Notes under the pieces: model-generated
Database searches by the model: none
Told to the model about the DNA's origin: nothing
Seen by the model: only the letters and a program-made list of their open reading frames with translations
Origin: JALOOE01 sp964423545
Lineage (GTDB): Bacteria > Chloroflexota > Anaerolineae > CG2-30-64-16
NCBI GenBank assembly: GCA_964423545.1
Contig: CAYRFV010000205.1
Span: forward strand, 1 to 10,324
DNA length: 10,324 nucleotides
Direction: 5' to 3'
Shown here: one piece after another, positions 1 to 6,765 of the stretch
Layout: every line of letters begins with the position of its first letter
Position numbering within the stretch: the first letter of the stretch is position 1
Program-made: the position numbers and the translations under genes

Positions 1-450
1 ATACCGCAGGCATTGCAGCATCATTTCGAGCTTGTCGGCATCGCGCACCACGCGGCCTTCGGGTGTCTGCTCCTCCTCGAACTCGCGCCACCAGGACACC
101 ATGCGCGCGGCGCCGGGTAGCGGCTCCAGCAGTTCAGCGATTGCGGCCGCCTCGGCCTGGGACTTGATGGCGTCGGGCAGCAATCGCTGTGCCGAAGCGG
201 GCAAGTCGGTGAGCCGGACTTCGGCCAGGTCGTGCAAGGCCGCGATGGCGAGCACCTTCTCCAGGTTGAGCGGAGCGGCGGGTGTGGCGGCATCCAGCAG
301 GTCGGCCAATGCCAGCGCCACGATCGTTACTGCGTGGCTGTGCTCCGCCACACTCTCCACATGCGGCACGCCACGCTGCGCCCACCCCATGCGCGGGATG
401 CGCTTGAGCGTCTCGACCTCAAAGAGCAAACTCAGGGCGTCAAGACTCAT
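1..450 (-). CDS. HD-domain hydrolase, HDDC2/YfbR-like 5'-nucleotidase (C-terminus off window)
   Basis: Partial gene: 150 codons are open from the ATG at 450 to the left edge, with no stop. Family members remove the phosphate from (deoxy)nucleoside 5'-monophosphates in the cytoplasm, using a divalent metal. The HD signature is complete as far as the window goes: His37 in the motif ESVAEHS, His73-Asp74 in ALHDLAEV, Glu77 and Asp82 just after, and Asp139 in RDADKLEMM. These match the metal and catalytic positions known for E. coli YfbR. The stretch KRIPRMGW (residues 16-23) closely resembles the N-terminus of HDDC2 proteins. An in-frame stop at 484-486 limits the start. ATG at 450 has no clear Shine-Dalgarno, and two TTG codons lie directly upstream of it. 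The gene is divergent from the dehydratase gene at 541. Only the extreme C-terminus should be missing, judging from family size. Substrate is not readable from sequence. Confidence 0.87.
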   Translation of the reverse strand, partial: MSLDALSLLFEVETLKRIPRMGWAQRGVPHVESVAEHSHAVTIVALALADLLDAATPAAPLNLEKVLAIAALHDLAEVRLTDLPASAQRLLPDAIKSQAEAAAIAELLEPLPGAARMVSWWREFEEEQTPEGRVVRDADKLEMMLQCLRY

Positions 451-506
451 CAACAAATGGTCGTTCGCAAAGCGAGAGCTATCCTACTGAGGATCGGCGT
501 GCCACT

Positions 507-516
507 CAGTATACTG
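507..516. promoter_or_regulatory. Palindromic -10-like element between divergent genes
   Basis: CAGTATACTG is a perfect 10-base palindrome, so TATACT (one mismatch from TATAAT) reads on both strands. On the plus strand it would start transcription near 522, about 20 bases before the dehydratase ATG. On the minus strand it would start near 503, about 50 bases before the HD gene. Neither strand has a good -35 hexamer at the right distance, so promoter strength is uncertain. It could equally be a small operator. Confidence 0.4.
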
Positions 517-527
517 GCATATGAGAC

Positions 528-533
528 GAGGAG
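528..533 (+). promoter_or_regulatory. Ribosome binding site fixing the dehydratase start
   Basis: GAGGAG lies 7 bases before the ATG at 541. The same frame stays open further upstream to 232, but that extension overlaps the HD gene antisense and has no family similarity. This site is the reason to start at 541 rather than earlier, or at the in-frame ATG at 559, which has no such sequence. Confidence 0.75.
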
Positions 534-540
534 CAAATCG

Positions 541-891
541 ATGGACCAACTAACCACCATGAAGTGCGAAGCCTGCCGGGCCGGCGCCCCGAGGGTCACC
601 GATGCCGAGATGGCTCTTTTTCAGCCGCAGACGCCCGAATGGCGAGTCATAGAGCAAGAGGGGATCAAGAAGCTCGAACGGGTCTTCAGGTTCGCAGACT
701 TCGGGCAGGCGCTGGTGTTCACCAACCGCGTCGGTGCGATCGCTGAAGAGCAAGGCCACCATCCGGCTCTGCTCACCGAGTGGGGCAAAGTCACAGTGAC
801 TTGGTGGACTCACGAGATCGGGGGGCTGCACCGAAACGACTTCATCATGGCTGCGAAGACGGATGCAGCCTACGCGGCGCGGGCGGCCTAA
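541..891 (+). CDS. phhB: Pterin-4a-carbinolamine dehydratase
   Basis: Complete 116-residue protein of normal family length. The enzyme dehydrates 4a-hydroxytetrahydrobiopterin (or a related pterin) so that the cofactor used by aromatic amino acid hydroxylases can be recycled, in the cytoplasm. The family signature is fully present: Glu69, then GHHP (His73, His74, Pro75), Trp81, His91 and Asp100, with the expected spacings, inside GHHPALLTEW and WWTHEIGGLHRND. The N-terminus has the short KCEAC motif common in bacterial members. Start chosen from GAGGAG at 528-533. No aromatic amino acid hydroxylase is visible in the window, so the pterin-dependent partner is unknown; some bacterial homologues act in molybdopterin or other pterin chemistry. 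It is the only plus-strand gene seen. Its TAA overlaps the TAG of the convergent glycosyltransferase gene by three bases in a 4-base gene overlap. Confidence 0.96.
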   Translation: MDQLTTMKCEACRAGAPRVTDAEMALFQPQTPEWRVIEQEGIKKLERVFRFADFGQALVFTNRVGAIAEEQGHHPALLTEWGKVTVTWWTHEIGGLHRNDFIMAAKTDAAYAARAA

Positions 892-2660
892 CGGGCTTTC
901 GACACGCGATACACCAGAAAGAGCGGCCGGCCGCTGCGCTCCGTGAAGCGCGCCACTTCTTGAAGGTTCATGCCGCGTTCGGCAGCTGATGCAGCCAACG
1001 CTTCGAGGCGGCCGCGAAACACGGTGAACTCCCCTGCGTGCGCCACGTACAGATTATCGGGGTTGTCCATGAACGGCCTGACGCGATCTGCAAAACCTGG
1101 GTCGGGCGCATCCAGGCGTTCATAGCCGAACGCTTCGATTGGATTCGCCCGTCCGCCCGTCAGGTAGCGCACGGGCGCATCGATTCCCCAGTCGAGGGCG
1201 AGCGGCGCCGACGGTCCTTGCGCCGCCAGGAAATCCGCCAGCCTGTAGATCGCGTCCGAGTGCGCACCGTAGCCGCCGGACAATGCGAGCACGCGATGGT
1301 ACCGGACGGCATTGGCTAGATCCGTTGCGCCCCAGACGATGACCGGTGCGAGGCACAACATGCTCAGGAGTGCGAGCCCCCGGACAGAGGCCTTCTCGTC
1401 GGCGCGCCGCTCCCCGATCTGCCTGAGGAGATCGCCCGCGAGCACCCCAACGCTGAGAGGGATCAGGGGCGCGAGCAGCGCACTATGGGTGATGAACAGA
1501 TCGCTGACCGTGAACGCGCTTTGCGCCACGATCAGCGCCAGCAGCGCGACCGGCAGGAGAGGGGCCAGCGATGCCCACCTGCGCGCCGGCCCGAGGATGC
1601 ACCGCCACAGCCAGACAGCCGTCCATACGGCCGCCAGTCCAGCCGCCAACAACGGCGCCCAACGGTTGGCATACACCTCGCCCAGATACCACAGATGGTC
1701 TCCCCGCAGCAGAATGCGCAGCTGCCCCAGGCGGATCGCCAGATTGGGCAGATAGGCGCGGTTGTCGACCCCATAGTAGGAACGACTCAGGCTGCCGAAG
1801 ACCGATGCCAGCGTGCCGCCGGTCTGCAGATTGAAGACGATCAGAGGGATCAGCGGCAGACAGAAGCAGCCGGCGGCAATAATCCAGGTGCGGAGCAGCG
1901 ATGCACGCCCGGCGAACGGTTTCACCTCGGCCGCCCGCTCGTGGTCACGCGAAGCCGCCTCGCCGCCCCGTCTGCGCGCATCGATCACCCAGGCGATCCC
2001 ACCTGCAATCGCCATCGCGATCACCGCCCAGATGAAGAGCAGCTTGGCGTAGATGCCCAAACCCCACAGGAACGCGGTCAGCCACAGATCGAGCGGCCGC
2101 CGTCCCTCCCACCAGCGCAGCCCGGTCAGCAGGCTTGCCACAAACAGGAGCGCGGTCAGATTGGTGACGAAAATGCCCTGGCGGCTCCAAAAGATGAAGG
2201 TTGGGTTGACCGCCAGCAGCAGCGATGCGATGGCGGCGGCGGTGGCGCCGCTGAGACGCAAGGCCACGCGCCACGTCAACACCAGCGTGAAGGCGCCGAC
2301 CAAAACTGATAACCAGCGCAGCGATGGCACGTTCACCCCGCCAAGCGCCAGGAGCGGCATCGCCAACGCGACATTCAGCGCGCCGATATAGTCTTGCACC
2401 ATTAGCGGCAACCGCCAGGGCCCCAACTGAAGGAATGCATCGCGAAAAGCGGTCAGGGGCTGGCCCGTCACCAACTGCATGGCGTTCACGCCAGCCTCTC
2501 TGGCTTCGTCGTAGTGCAGGCCCGGCAGAGTGAGCTGGGGCGCACAGAGGGCAAGAAACAGCGTCAGTGCAACCAGGAGCGGGAGATCGTGGACACTGAG
2601 GCCAGGGCGAGTCCGTTGAGCGCCGATCGCTGCAGGCTGACGTGTTAGGATGCGATTCAT
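888..2660 (-). CDS. Multi-pass membrane glycosyltransferase, GT39/ArnT-like (GT-C fold)
   Basis: A 590-residue membrane protein that probably moves a sugar from a polyprenyl-phosphate donor to an acceptor on the outer face of the cytoplasmic membrane. After the first membrane segment (about residues 26-47) comes LHYDEAREAG; the acidic pair Asp51-Glu52 in this first external loop is the usual catalytic site of GT-C enzymes. Further hydrophobic segments fall near 88-108, 114-136, 140-158, 165-181, 190-226, 258-277, 332-356, 364-382, 388-410 and 427-446. NPTFIFWSR (152-160) resembles the conserved loop of PMT/ArnT-type proteins. A charged cytoplasmic loop spans about 228-257. The last 140 or so residues look like a soluble external domain. 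It lies 10 bases downstream of the FecR-like gene, with no clear Shine-Dalgarno, which suggests coupled expression. Sugar and acceptor cannot be told; a protein O-mannosyltransferase or a glycolipid enzyme are both possible. Confidence 0.85.
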   Translation of the reverse strand: MNRILTRQPAAIGAQRTRPGLSVHDLPLLVALTLFLALCAPQLTLPGLHYDEAREAGVNAMQLVTGQPLTAFRDAFLQLGPWRLPLMVQDYIGALNVALAMPLLALGGVNVPSLRWLSVLVGAFTLVLTWRVALRLSGATAAAIASLLLAVNPTFIFWSRQGIFVTNLTALLFVASLLTGLRWWEGRRPLDLWLTAFLWGLGIYAKLLFIWAVIAMAIAGGIAWVIDARRRGGEAASRDHERAAEVKPFAGRASLLRTWIIAAGCFCLPLIPLIVFNLQTGGTLASVFGSLSRSYYGVDNRAYLPNLAIRLGQLRILLRGDHLWYLGEVYANRWAPLLAAGLAAVWTAVWLWRCILGPARRWASLAPLLPVALLALIVAQSAFTVSDLFITHSALLAPLIPLSVGVLAGDLLRQIGERRADEKASVRGLALLSMLCLAPVIVWGATDLANAVRYHRVLALSGGYGAHSDAIYRLADFLAAQGPSAPLALDWGIDAPVRYLTGGRANPIEAFGYERLDAPDPGFADRVRPFMDNPDNLYVAHAGEFTVFRGRLEALAASAAERGMNLQEVARFTERSGRPLFLVYRVSKAR

Positions 2661-2670
2661 CGCACGCTGA

Positions 2671-3894
2671 TCACCGCACGCTCAACGCAATATCCGACAC
2701 CATACTGTCATAGTCGTGCCCTGACGCATAGACAGTGATGCTGTTGATGCGCGCCGGCCGCGTCTCTTGCAGCAGTTCAAACAGATTCGGCGATTCGTAG
2801 GAGTACCAGACATCCTGGGGAATCTTCTCGCCGGTGGGTGGAGCCCAAGTGCTATCTTTCGGCAGATCGCTGTAGTAGAAGCCCTGGTACCAGTGCAGGT
2901 CCTTGCCGTAAATATCGGTATAGGCGATGTCCACCATGACGGGATACTCGGAGGCAAGATATCCGCCGCCCGGCACGCTTTGGTTCTGCAGCTTCAAGTC
3001 CAACCGGAGATTCAGATCGTCGTAGCCCTGCACATCCCGGTTGATTTCCTGGCGCAGGCCGGCCTCATTGTGCGCGCCATCACCGGCGCGCCGCGTGAAG
3101 CGCACGACCTGGCGCTGATCCACGGTTTCTTGGGTGATCCTGCCCGGCGGCAGGCCAGCGCCAACCTTGACCACTTCCTGCCAGGGCGGCGAGAGGCGGC
3201 CTTCCAGTTTGTTGTTCAGCACGAGGTTAAGGGCAGCCGGCACGGGCAGACTGGGTCTCTGTCCGGCGTCGATGCCGACGCGCTCGCCCGTGCCGGCTGC
3301 GACTTCGCGGCCGGCCGCAACGACTCGGGCCACCCCGGCGCGGGTGCGCACCTGGGTGGTCTCTCCCTCTATCGCTACATCATAGGTTCCGTTCCCCACC
3401 GTGACAATGGCATGGGGTGTGCGCACCTGAACCTGAACCGGCCGGTCGTCAGCGCTCTGGATCGTGATCGAAACGCGGCCCTTTTCGAGATTGAGGGCCA
3501 ACCGATTCGGATCGAAGCTCCATCTGAAGCGCGGCGCACGAGCGTTCGCGAGTTCCAGATCGGTGTCTTGGTACAACTGGATCGTCGCCAGGATCGGTCC
3601 GTCGGCTTCGTCCGCAAAGACGCTCAGCAGCGACTTGGCGCTGGCATCCGTAGCCACGCGGCTGCGTTCCGGGATTGCGCGACGAAAGGTCACTGCAGTC
3701 GGCTCTTCAGCACCCGGAAGGATGAGCTGCACTGTGCCGGCCGTGGCGGTGATGAACGCCTGGATCGGACGCGTGGCGTACAGCAGGTAGCTGCGCGCGC
3801 TCAACGGCACCGCCACCGCCAGGAGGCAGCAAGCCAAGAAACTGAACGACAGGACCAGCCAGGCGACCCGCTGAGGGTTCTGACGCCAACTCAT
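2671..3894 (-). CDS. Single-pass membrane protein with FecR-like domain and C-terminal beta domain
   Basis: A 407-residue protein anchored by one hydrophobic segment (about residues 11-36), with the remainder predicted outside. Residues about 50-212 look like a FecR-type domain: GTVQLILP near 53-60, then SRVATDASAKSLLSVF (78-93), LYQDTDLELAN (107-117), LEKGRVSI (136-143), and a second half RTPHAIVTVGNGTYDVAI (158-175) ending in VAAGTGERVGI. FecR domains sense or scaffold in the envelope, classically beside an ECF sigma factor; none is seen here. Residues about 213-407 are rich in Tyr, Trp and Asp and alternate like a beta sandwich (IAYTDIYGKDLHWYQGFYYSD region, 323-343), recalling carbohydrate-binding jelly rolls, but I cannot name a family. 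The start is supported by AAAGGGG at 3901-3907, 6 bases before the ATG. It sits between a TPR gene and a glycosyltransferase gene, so an envelope polysaccharide or glycoprotein role is plausible. Confidence 0.8.
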   Translation of the reverse strand: MSWRQNPQRVAWLVLSFSFLACCLLAVAVPLSARSYLLYATRPIQAFITATAGTVQLILPGAEEPTAVTFRRAIPERSRVATDASAKSLLSVFADEADGPILATIQLYQDTDLELANARAPRFRWSFDPNRLALNLEKGRVSITIQSADDRPVQVQVRTPHAIVTVGNGTYDVAIEGETTQVRTRAGVARVVAAGREVAAGTGERVGIDAGQRPSLPVPAALNLVLNNKLEGRLSPPWQEVVKVGAGLPPGRITQETVDQRQVVRFTRRAGDGAHNEAGLRQEINRDVQGYDDLNLRLDLKLQNQSVPGGGYLASEYPVMVDIAYTDIYGKDLHWYQGFYYSDLPKDSTWAPPTGEKIPQDVWYSYESPNLFELLQETRPARINSITVYASGHDYDSMVSDIALSVR

Positions 3895-3998
3895 CAGTCA
3901 CCCCTTTGAGGGAAGCGGATGCGCCGCACAGGGCGCAATGAGCGCAGCGGACCGATCCGTTTCATGGTGTGATGCCGTGCCGTGCAAACGGGCCTGCA

Positions 3999-4601
3999 TC
4001 AGCCGTTCCCCGCAGGGATCGAGTCAGCGGCAGCGCCATCCCCACGCCGAATCTTGTCCAGCCAGAGCTGGGCATCCAGGTCACCGGGATCCGTCTCCAG
4101 TGCACTGTGGAAATGAGCCACAGCGCGCAAGGCGTCGTTTCGCTCCAGATAGATCAGGCCAAGATTGTAGTGGACGTTCGGCGCGCGCGGATCGATCGTC
4201 AACGCACGCTCGTAGGCCATTATCGCCCGATCCTGGCGCGCACGGTCGGATAAGATCAACTTGCCCAGGTATGCCGCAGCCAGATTGCTCCACACCATGG
4301 CATTGTCCGGCTCGACGCGGCTGGCGGCCTCGAGTGCAGGCACCGCACGCTCATGCTTGCCCTGCAAAACGAATGCTCCGCCAAGATTGATGGCCGCTGG
4401 CACGTTGTTCGGATCCAGGTTCAGCGCGGCTTCGAGCTTGGGGATGGCCTCGCCAGGACGCTTGGCAGCCAGCAGGCGCGCACCGTCCGCAACAAGCCGC
4501 CGAACCTGCTCGGCCTTCTGCTCTGTCCGGATGCCCGGGTCAGCACTCGCCGGTTGTGGCGTCGCACTCTTCGGAAACTGTGGTTTACGCTGTTTACTCA
4601 T
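3999..4601 (-). CDS. Tetratricopeptide repeat protein
   Basis: A 200-residue soluble protein made almost wholly of TPRs, a helical scaffold for protein-protein binding. Repeats fall at about residues 33-66 (ending in ALNLDPNN), 67-100 (AINLGGAFVLQGKHERAV, then RVEPDN), 101-140 (WSNLAAAYLGK, then ALTIDPRA) and 141-174 (VHYNLGLIYLERNDALRA, then LETDPGD), with a short capping helix to 186. The third repeat is 40 residues rather than 34 because of six extra residues around SDRARQ. There is no signal peptide; the N-terminus is basic and Pro-rich (MSKQRKPQFPKS), so it is probably cytoplasmic. It begins 19 bases after the AEC transporter gene, without a clear Shine-Dalgarno, and is followed by a 104-base gap before the FecR-like gene. 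Its binding partner is unknown; the neighbouring envelope proteins are candidates. Confidence 0.9.
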   Translation of the reverse strand: MSKQRKPQFPKSATPQPASADPGIRTEQKAEQVRRLVADGARLLAAKRPGEAIPKLEAALNLDPNNVPAAINLGGAFVLQGKHERAVPALEAASRVEPDNAMVWSNLAAAYLGKLILSDRARQDRAIMAYERALTIDPRAPNVHYNLGLIYLERNDALRAVAHFHSALETDPGDLDAQLWLDKIRRGDGAAADSIPAGNG

Positions 4602-4620
4602 GGTCGAAACAAGAAGGCTC

Positions 4621-5532
4621 TCAATGCATCAAGCTCAGCAGCAGCGTGATCGTCAGCAGGCTGAGCAAGGAGGACGCCAAGACAGCGCCCGCCACCAGGT
4701 TCGGTTCCGTCTCGTACCGATTGGCAATGATATTGGCCGTCACTGCGGCGGGCACCGCCGCCTCCAGGATGCTGACCTGGCGCGCGACCCCGGTCAGCCC
4801 GATAGGAATCGTCAGGAGCGCTGCCAATACCGGAGCAACGATCAGACGTATGGCCGACGCCAGCCCGATCAGCTTCCAATAGCTGCGATCAAACGGCAGA
4901 ACCGCCAACTGCATGCCCAGCACGATGAGCATGGTCGGCACGGTCGCCCGGCTGAGCATCTCAAGCCCTCTCATCAATGGCAGCGGCAGGACCCAATGGA
5001 ACTGACTCGCGGCTAACCCCAACGGCAGCGCATAGATCGCGGGGTTGCGCAGCACCTGCGCCGCCGCCTCGCGCGCGGGGGTGCGGCCGCGGGCCGCAAG
5101 ATACACGCCGACCGAATTGATCATCAGATTATCGGTGACGAAGCAGACGAGCGCAAAGGCGACGGCAGCCTGGCCGTATGCGAACTCGGTCACCGAAAGG
5201 CCGAGGTTGCCGGAATTGGCGAAACCGGTCGATAGGAGCAGCGCGCTTGCAACGGTCGGCGCCAACCGCAGTCGGATGCCCAGCAGGCTCACGATAACGA
5301 TGATCAGGAGGTTCGTGGCGACCTTGAGCAGAAACAGCCGTCCCAACACGTCAACCGACACCGATGTCGTCGACATGCTGACAAAGACCAGGGCCGGGCT
5401 CAACAGGTAGAACGCTGTACTTGCCAGCGGCGCCGGGTTCAGGCGTCTGAACCTTCCGAGCAGGTAAGCTGCACCGACGACAATCATCAACGGCAACAGC
5501 ACGGTGGCAAAGATGTTCAGGAATAGCGACAA
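4621..5532 (-). CDS. AEC (auxin efflux carrier) family transporter
   Basis: A 303-residue integral membrane protein with about ten hydrophobic segments in two halves, the length and layout of the AEC family. Bacterial members carry malate, malonate or other organic anions; the substrate here cannot be read. Supporting motifs are STGFANSGNLGLSV (101-114), with the Asn and Gly residues of the unwound helix in the first half, LRNPAIYALPLGL (161-173) at the start of the second half, and EAAVPAAVTANIIANRY (257-273), the matching crossover helix. The start is TTG at 5532: GGAG lies 5 bases upstream, and an in-frame TGA is about 30 bases upstream, so no longer ATG form is possible. The gene follows the HEAT-repeat gene after 73 bases and precedes the TPR gene by 19 bases. 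Confidence 0.93.
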   Translation of the reverse strand: MSLFLNIFATVLLPLMIVVGAAYLLGRFRRLNPAPLASTAFYLLSPALVFVSMSTTSVSVDVLGRLFLLKVATNLLIIVIVSLLGIRLRLAPTVASALLLSTGFANSGNLGLSVTEFAYGQAAVAFALVCFVTDNLMINSVGVYLAARGRTPAREAAAQVLRNPAIYALPLGLAASQFHWVLPLPLMRGLEMLSRATVPTMLIVLGMQLAVLPFDRSYWKLIGLASAIRLIVAPVLAALLTIPIGLTGVARQVSILEAAVPAAVTANIIANRYETEPNLVAGAVLASSLLSLLTITLLLSLMH

Positions 5533-5537
5533 TGTTG

Positions 5538-5541
5538 CTCC
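5538..5541 (-). promoter_or_regulatory. Ribosome binding site supporting a TTG start (AEC transporter)
   Basis: On the minus strand GGAG is followed by CAACA and then TTG at 5532-5530. The 5-base spacing is good, and the first in-frame ATG is 15 codons further in, inside the first membrane helix, so starting there would cut that helix. An in-frame TGA just upstream closes off longer forms. Confidence 0.65.
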
Positions 5542-5605
5542 GAAGCGTCGGGCCGATGTCAGTCAGGGCGCCGAAAGGGACTAGGCCCAGCACGAGGGGA
5601 ATCGG

Positions 5606-6760
5606 CTATTGCCTGCGACGCCACGCTACCTCATCGGCGAAGTCATCCTCCTCATCGTCATCATCCGTTTCGTCGTAGTCATCTACCTCATCCAACTCAT
5701 CCCATTCATCATCACCGGCATCGTCTTCGGCATCCTCTGCGGACCCGTATTCCGATCCAGGCTCGTATAGCTCATCGAGATCATCGAGATCCGCATCATC
5801 CTCGAAACGATTTCGCACCGAGGACGGATCGTAGGCCAGCAGCGCTGCCTCCGAGCTTTCGCTGTTGAAAGCCAACTCGTCCAACGCATCCGTGGCTGCC
5901 TCAACTAGACTCCGATCGCTTGCCTCCAGGCAAGCCTGAAGCGCCAGCCTGGCGTCGCGGCCGCCGATCTTGCCCAGCGCGGCCACTGCCGCCTCGCGCA
6001 CTGTGCCATCCGCGTCATCAAGCAAGCGGATCAACGGTTTGACGGCGGGCGCCAGGGCTAACTCGCCGGCGGCCCCGGCCGCCTCGTAGCGCATGGCGGC
6101 ATCCACGCTCCCCAATTCCGTCAGAATCATCCGGGCCCAGCGCCGATCGGCGGTGCGCCCCATGGCGAACACCGCGCTCTGCCGCATCAGGTCGTCTTCA
6201 TCGTAATACGCGGATTCGATCAGCTCGTCGACACCGGCCTCGTCCGTGTAGGCCAGTCCTTCCAGCGTTCTCCGTCGCACTTCGATCAGCTCACCCGGCT
6301 TCGCCCAGGCCGCCCTCAGCGCCTGCCCGGCGCGGTCGGCATGGCTGTCATTGATCTCCCCCAGGACACCCAGCAGAATGAAACGTCCCAACGAAGTGGC
6401 GGCGGCCGCTCGCACCTCTGGGGCCGGATCCTCCGCCAACATGCGCGCCAACGGGGCGATCAGTGTGGGGCGCTCATCCTCCCACAGCCCGTCGATAGCG
6501 ATCCTGCGCACAGCAGCGTCAATGTCTGCCAGACATTCGCGCAGGATGGCATGGAAGTGGAGATGGACATTGGCCTCGGCCTGTACGGTCATCGCCGTCA
6601 CCACCTCCATGCGCCGGTGCGAGCTCATCCTCGCCAAAGCTGCGGCCACCTCGGTCGCCTGGCTGCGAGACAGGTCCGATAGGCCGGCGAGATCGGAGGC
6701 GTGCACCGGCCGGGTTTCGTCGGCGAGCTGGTGAAGCAGAGTTTGCAGATCTTCGGGCAT
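5606..6760 (-). CDS. HEAT-repeat protein with highly acidic C-terminal tail
   Basis: A 384-residue soluble protein in two parts. Residues about 75-300 are helical repeats of the HEAT / PBS-lyase type, seen as recurring 30-residue units: VRRIAIDGLWE with LIAPLARMLAED, EVRAAAATSLGRF, EVRRRTLEGLAY, LMRQSAVFAMGR, MRYEAAGAAGEL with VKPLIRLLDDAD, and TVREAAVAALGKIGG. Such repeats form a curved scaffold for binding proteins or nucleic acid. Residues 317-384 are a low-complexity tail in which 36 of 68 residues are Asp or Glu and only four are basic, ending in WRRRQ. There is no signal peptide or membrane segment, so it should be cytoplasmic. It lies 5 bases downstream of the zinc-ribbon/LysM gene and so is very likely co-transcribed with it. 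The lyase function of phycobilisome HEAT proteins is not implied. Binding partner unknown. Confidence 0.88.
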   Translation of the reverse strand: MPEDLQTLLHQLADETRPVHASDLAGLSDLSRSQATEVAAALARMSSHRRMEVVTAMTVQAEANVHLHFHAILRECLADIDAAVRRIAIDGLWEDERPTLIAPLARMLAEDPAPEVRAAAATSLGRFILLGVLGEINDSHADRAGQALRAAWAKPGELIEVRRRTLEGLAYTDEAGVDELIESAYYDEDDLMRQSAVFAMGRTADRRWARMILTELGSVDAAMRYEAAGAAGELALAPAVKPLIRLLDDADGTVREAAVAALGKIGGRDARLALQACLEASDRSLVEAATDALDELAFNSESSEAALLAYDPSSVRNRFEDDADLDDLDELYEPGSEYGSAEDAEDDAGDDEWDELDEVDDYDETDDDDEEDDFADEVAWRRRQ

Positions 6761-6765
6761 CTCAA

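Noticed and set aside
32..490. Plus-strand Ser/Ala-rich open frame opposite the HD-domain gene
   Set aside because: The minus-strand frame holds the full set of HD-family metal and catalytic residues.
1485..2309. Long plus-strand open frame of 274 codons opposite the glycosyltransferase gene
   Set aside because: Gln/Arg/Pro-rich with no recognisable domain, lying wholly antisense to a clear membrane-protein gene; an effect of high GC.
2767..3909. Plus-strand open frame of 380 codons opposite the FecR-like gene
   Set aside because: No family features, whereas the minus-strand frame has a membrane segment, FecR-like motifs and a good Shine-Dalgarno.
3920..3937. TGCGCC/GGCGCA stem-loop in the gap between the TPR and FecR-like genes
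   Set aside because: Six pairs around a 6-base loop with no T-run; short GC-rich stems are expected by chance in this sequence, so not called as a terminator or riboswitch.
5351..5593. Alternative minus-strand frame overlapping the AEC start region
   Set aside because: No Shine-Dalgarno or family features, and it overlaps the membrane-protein frame, which has both.
5640..5800. Repetitive TCATC-like DNA suggesting a tandem repeat or a CRISPR-like array
   Set aside because: It is irregular and fully explained by GAT/GAC/GAG codons of the acidic tail.
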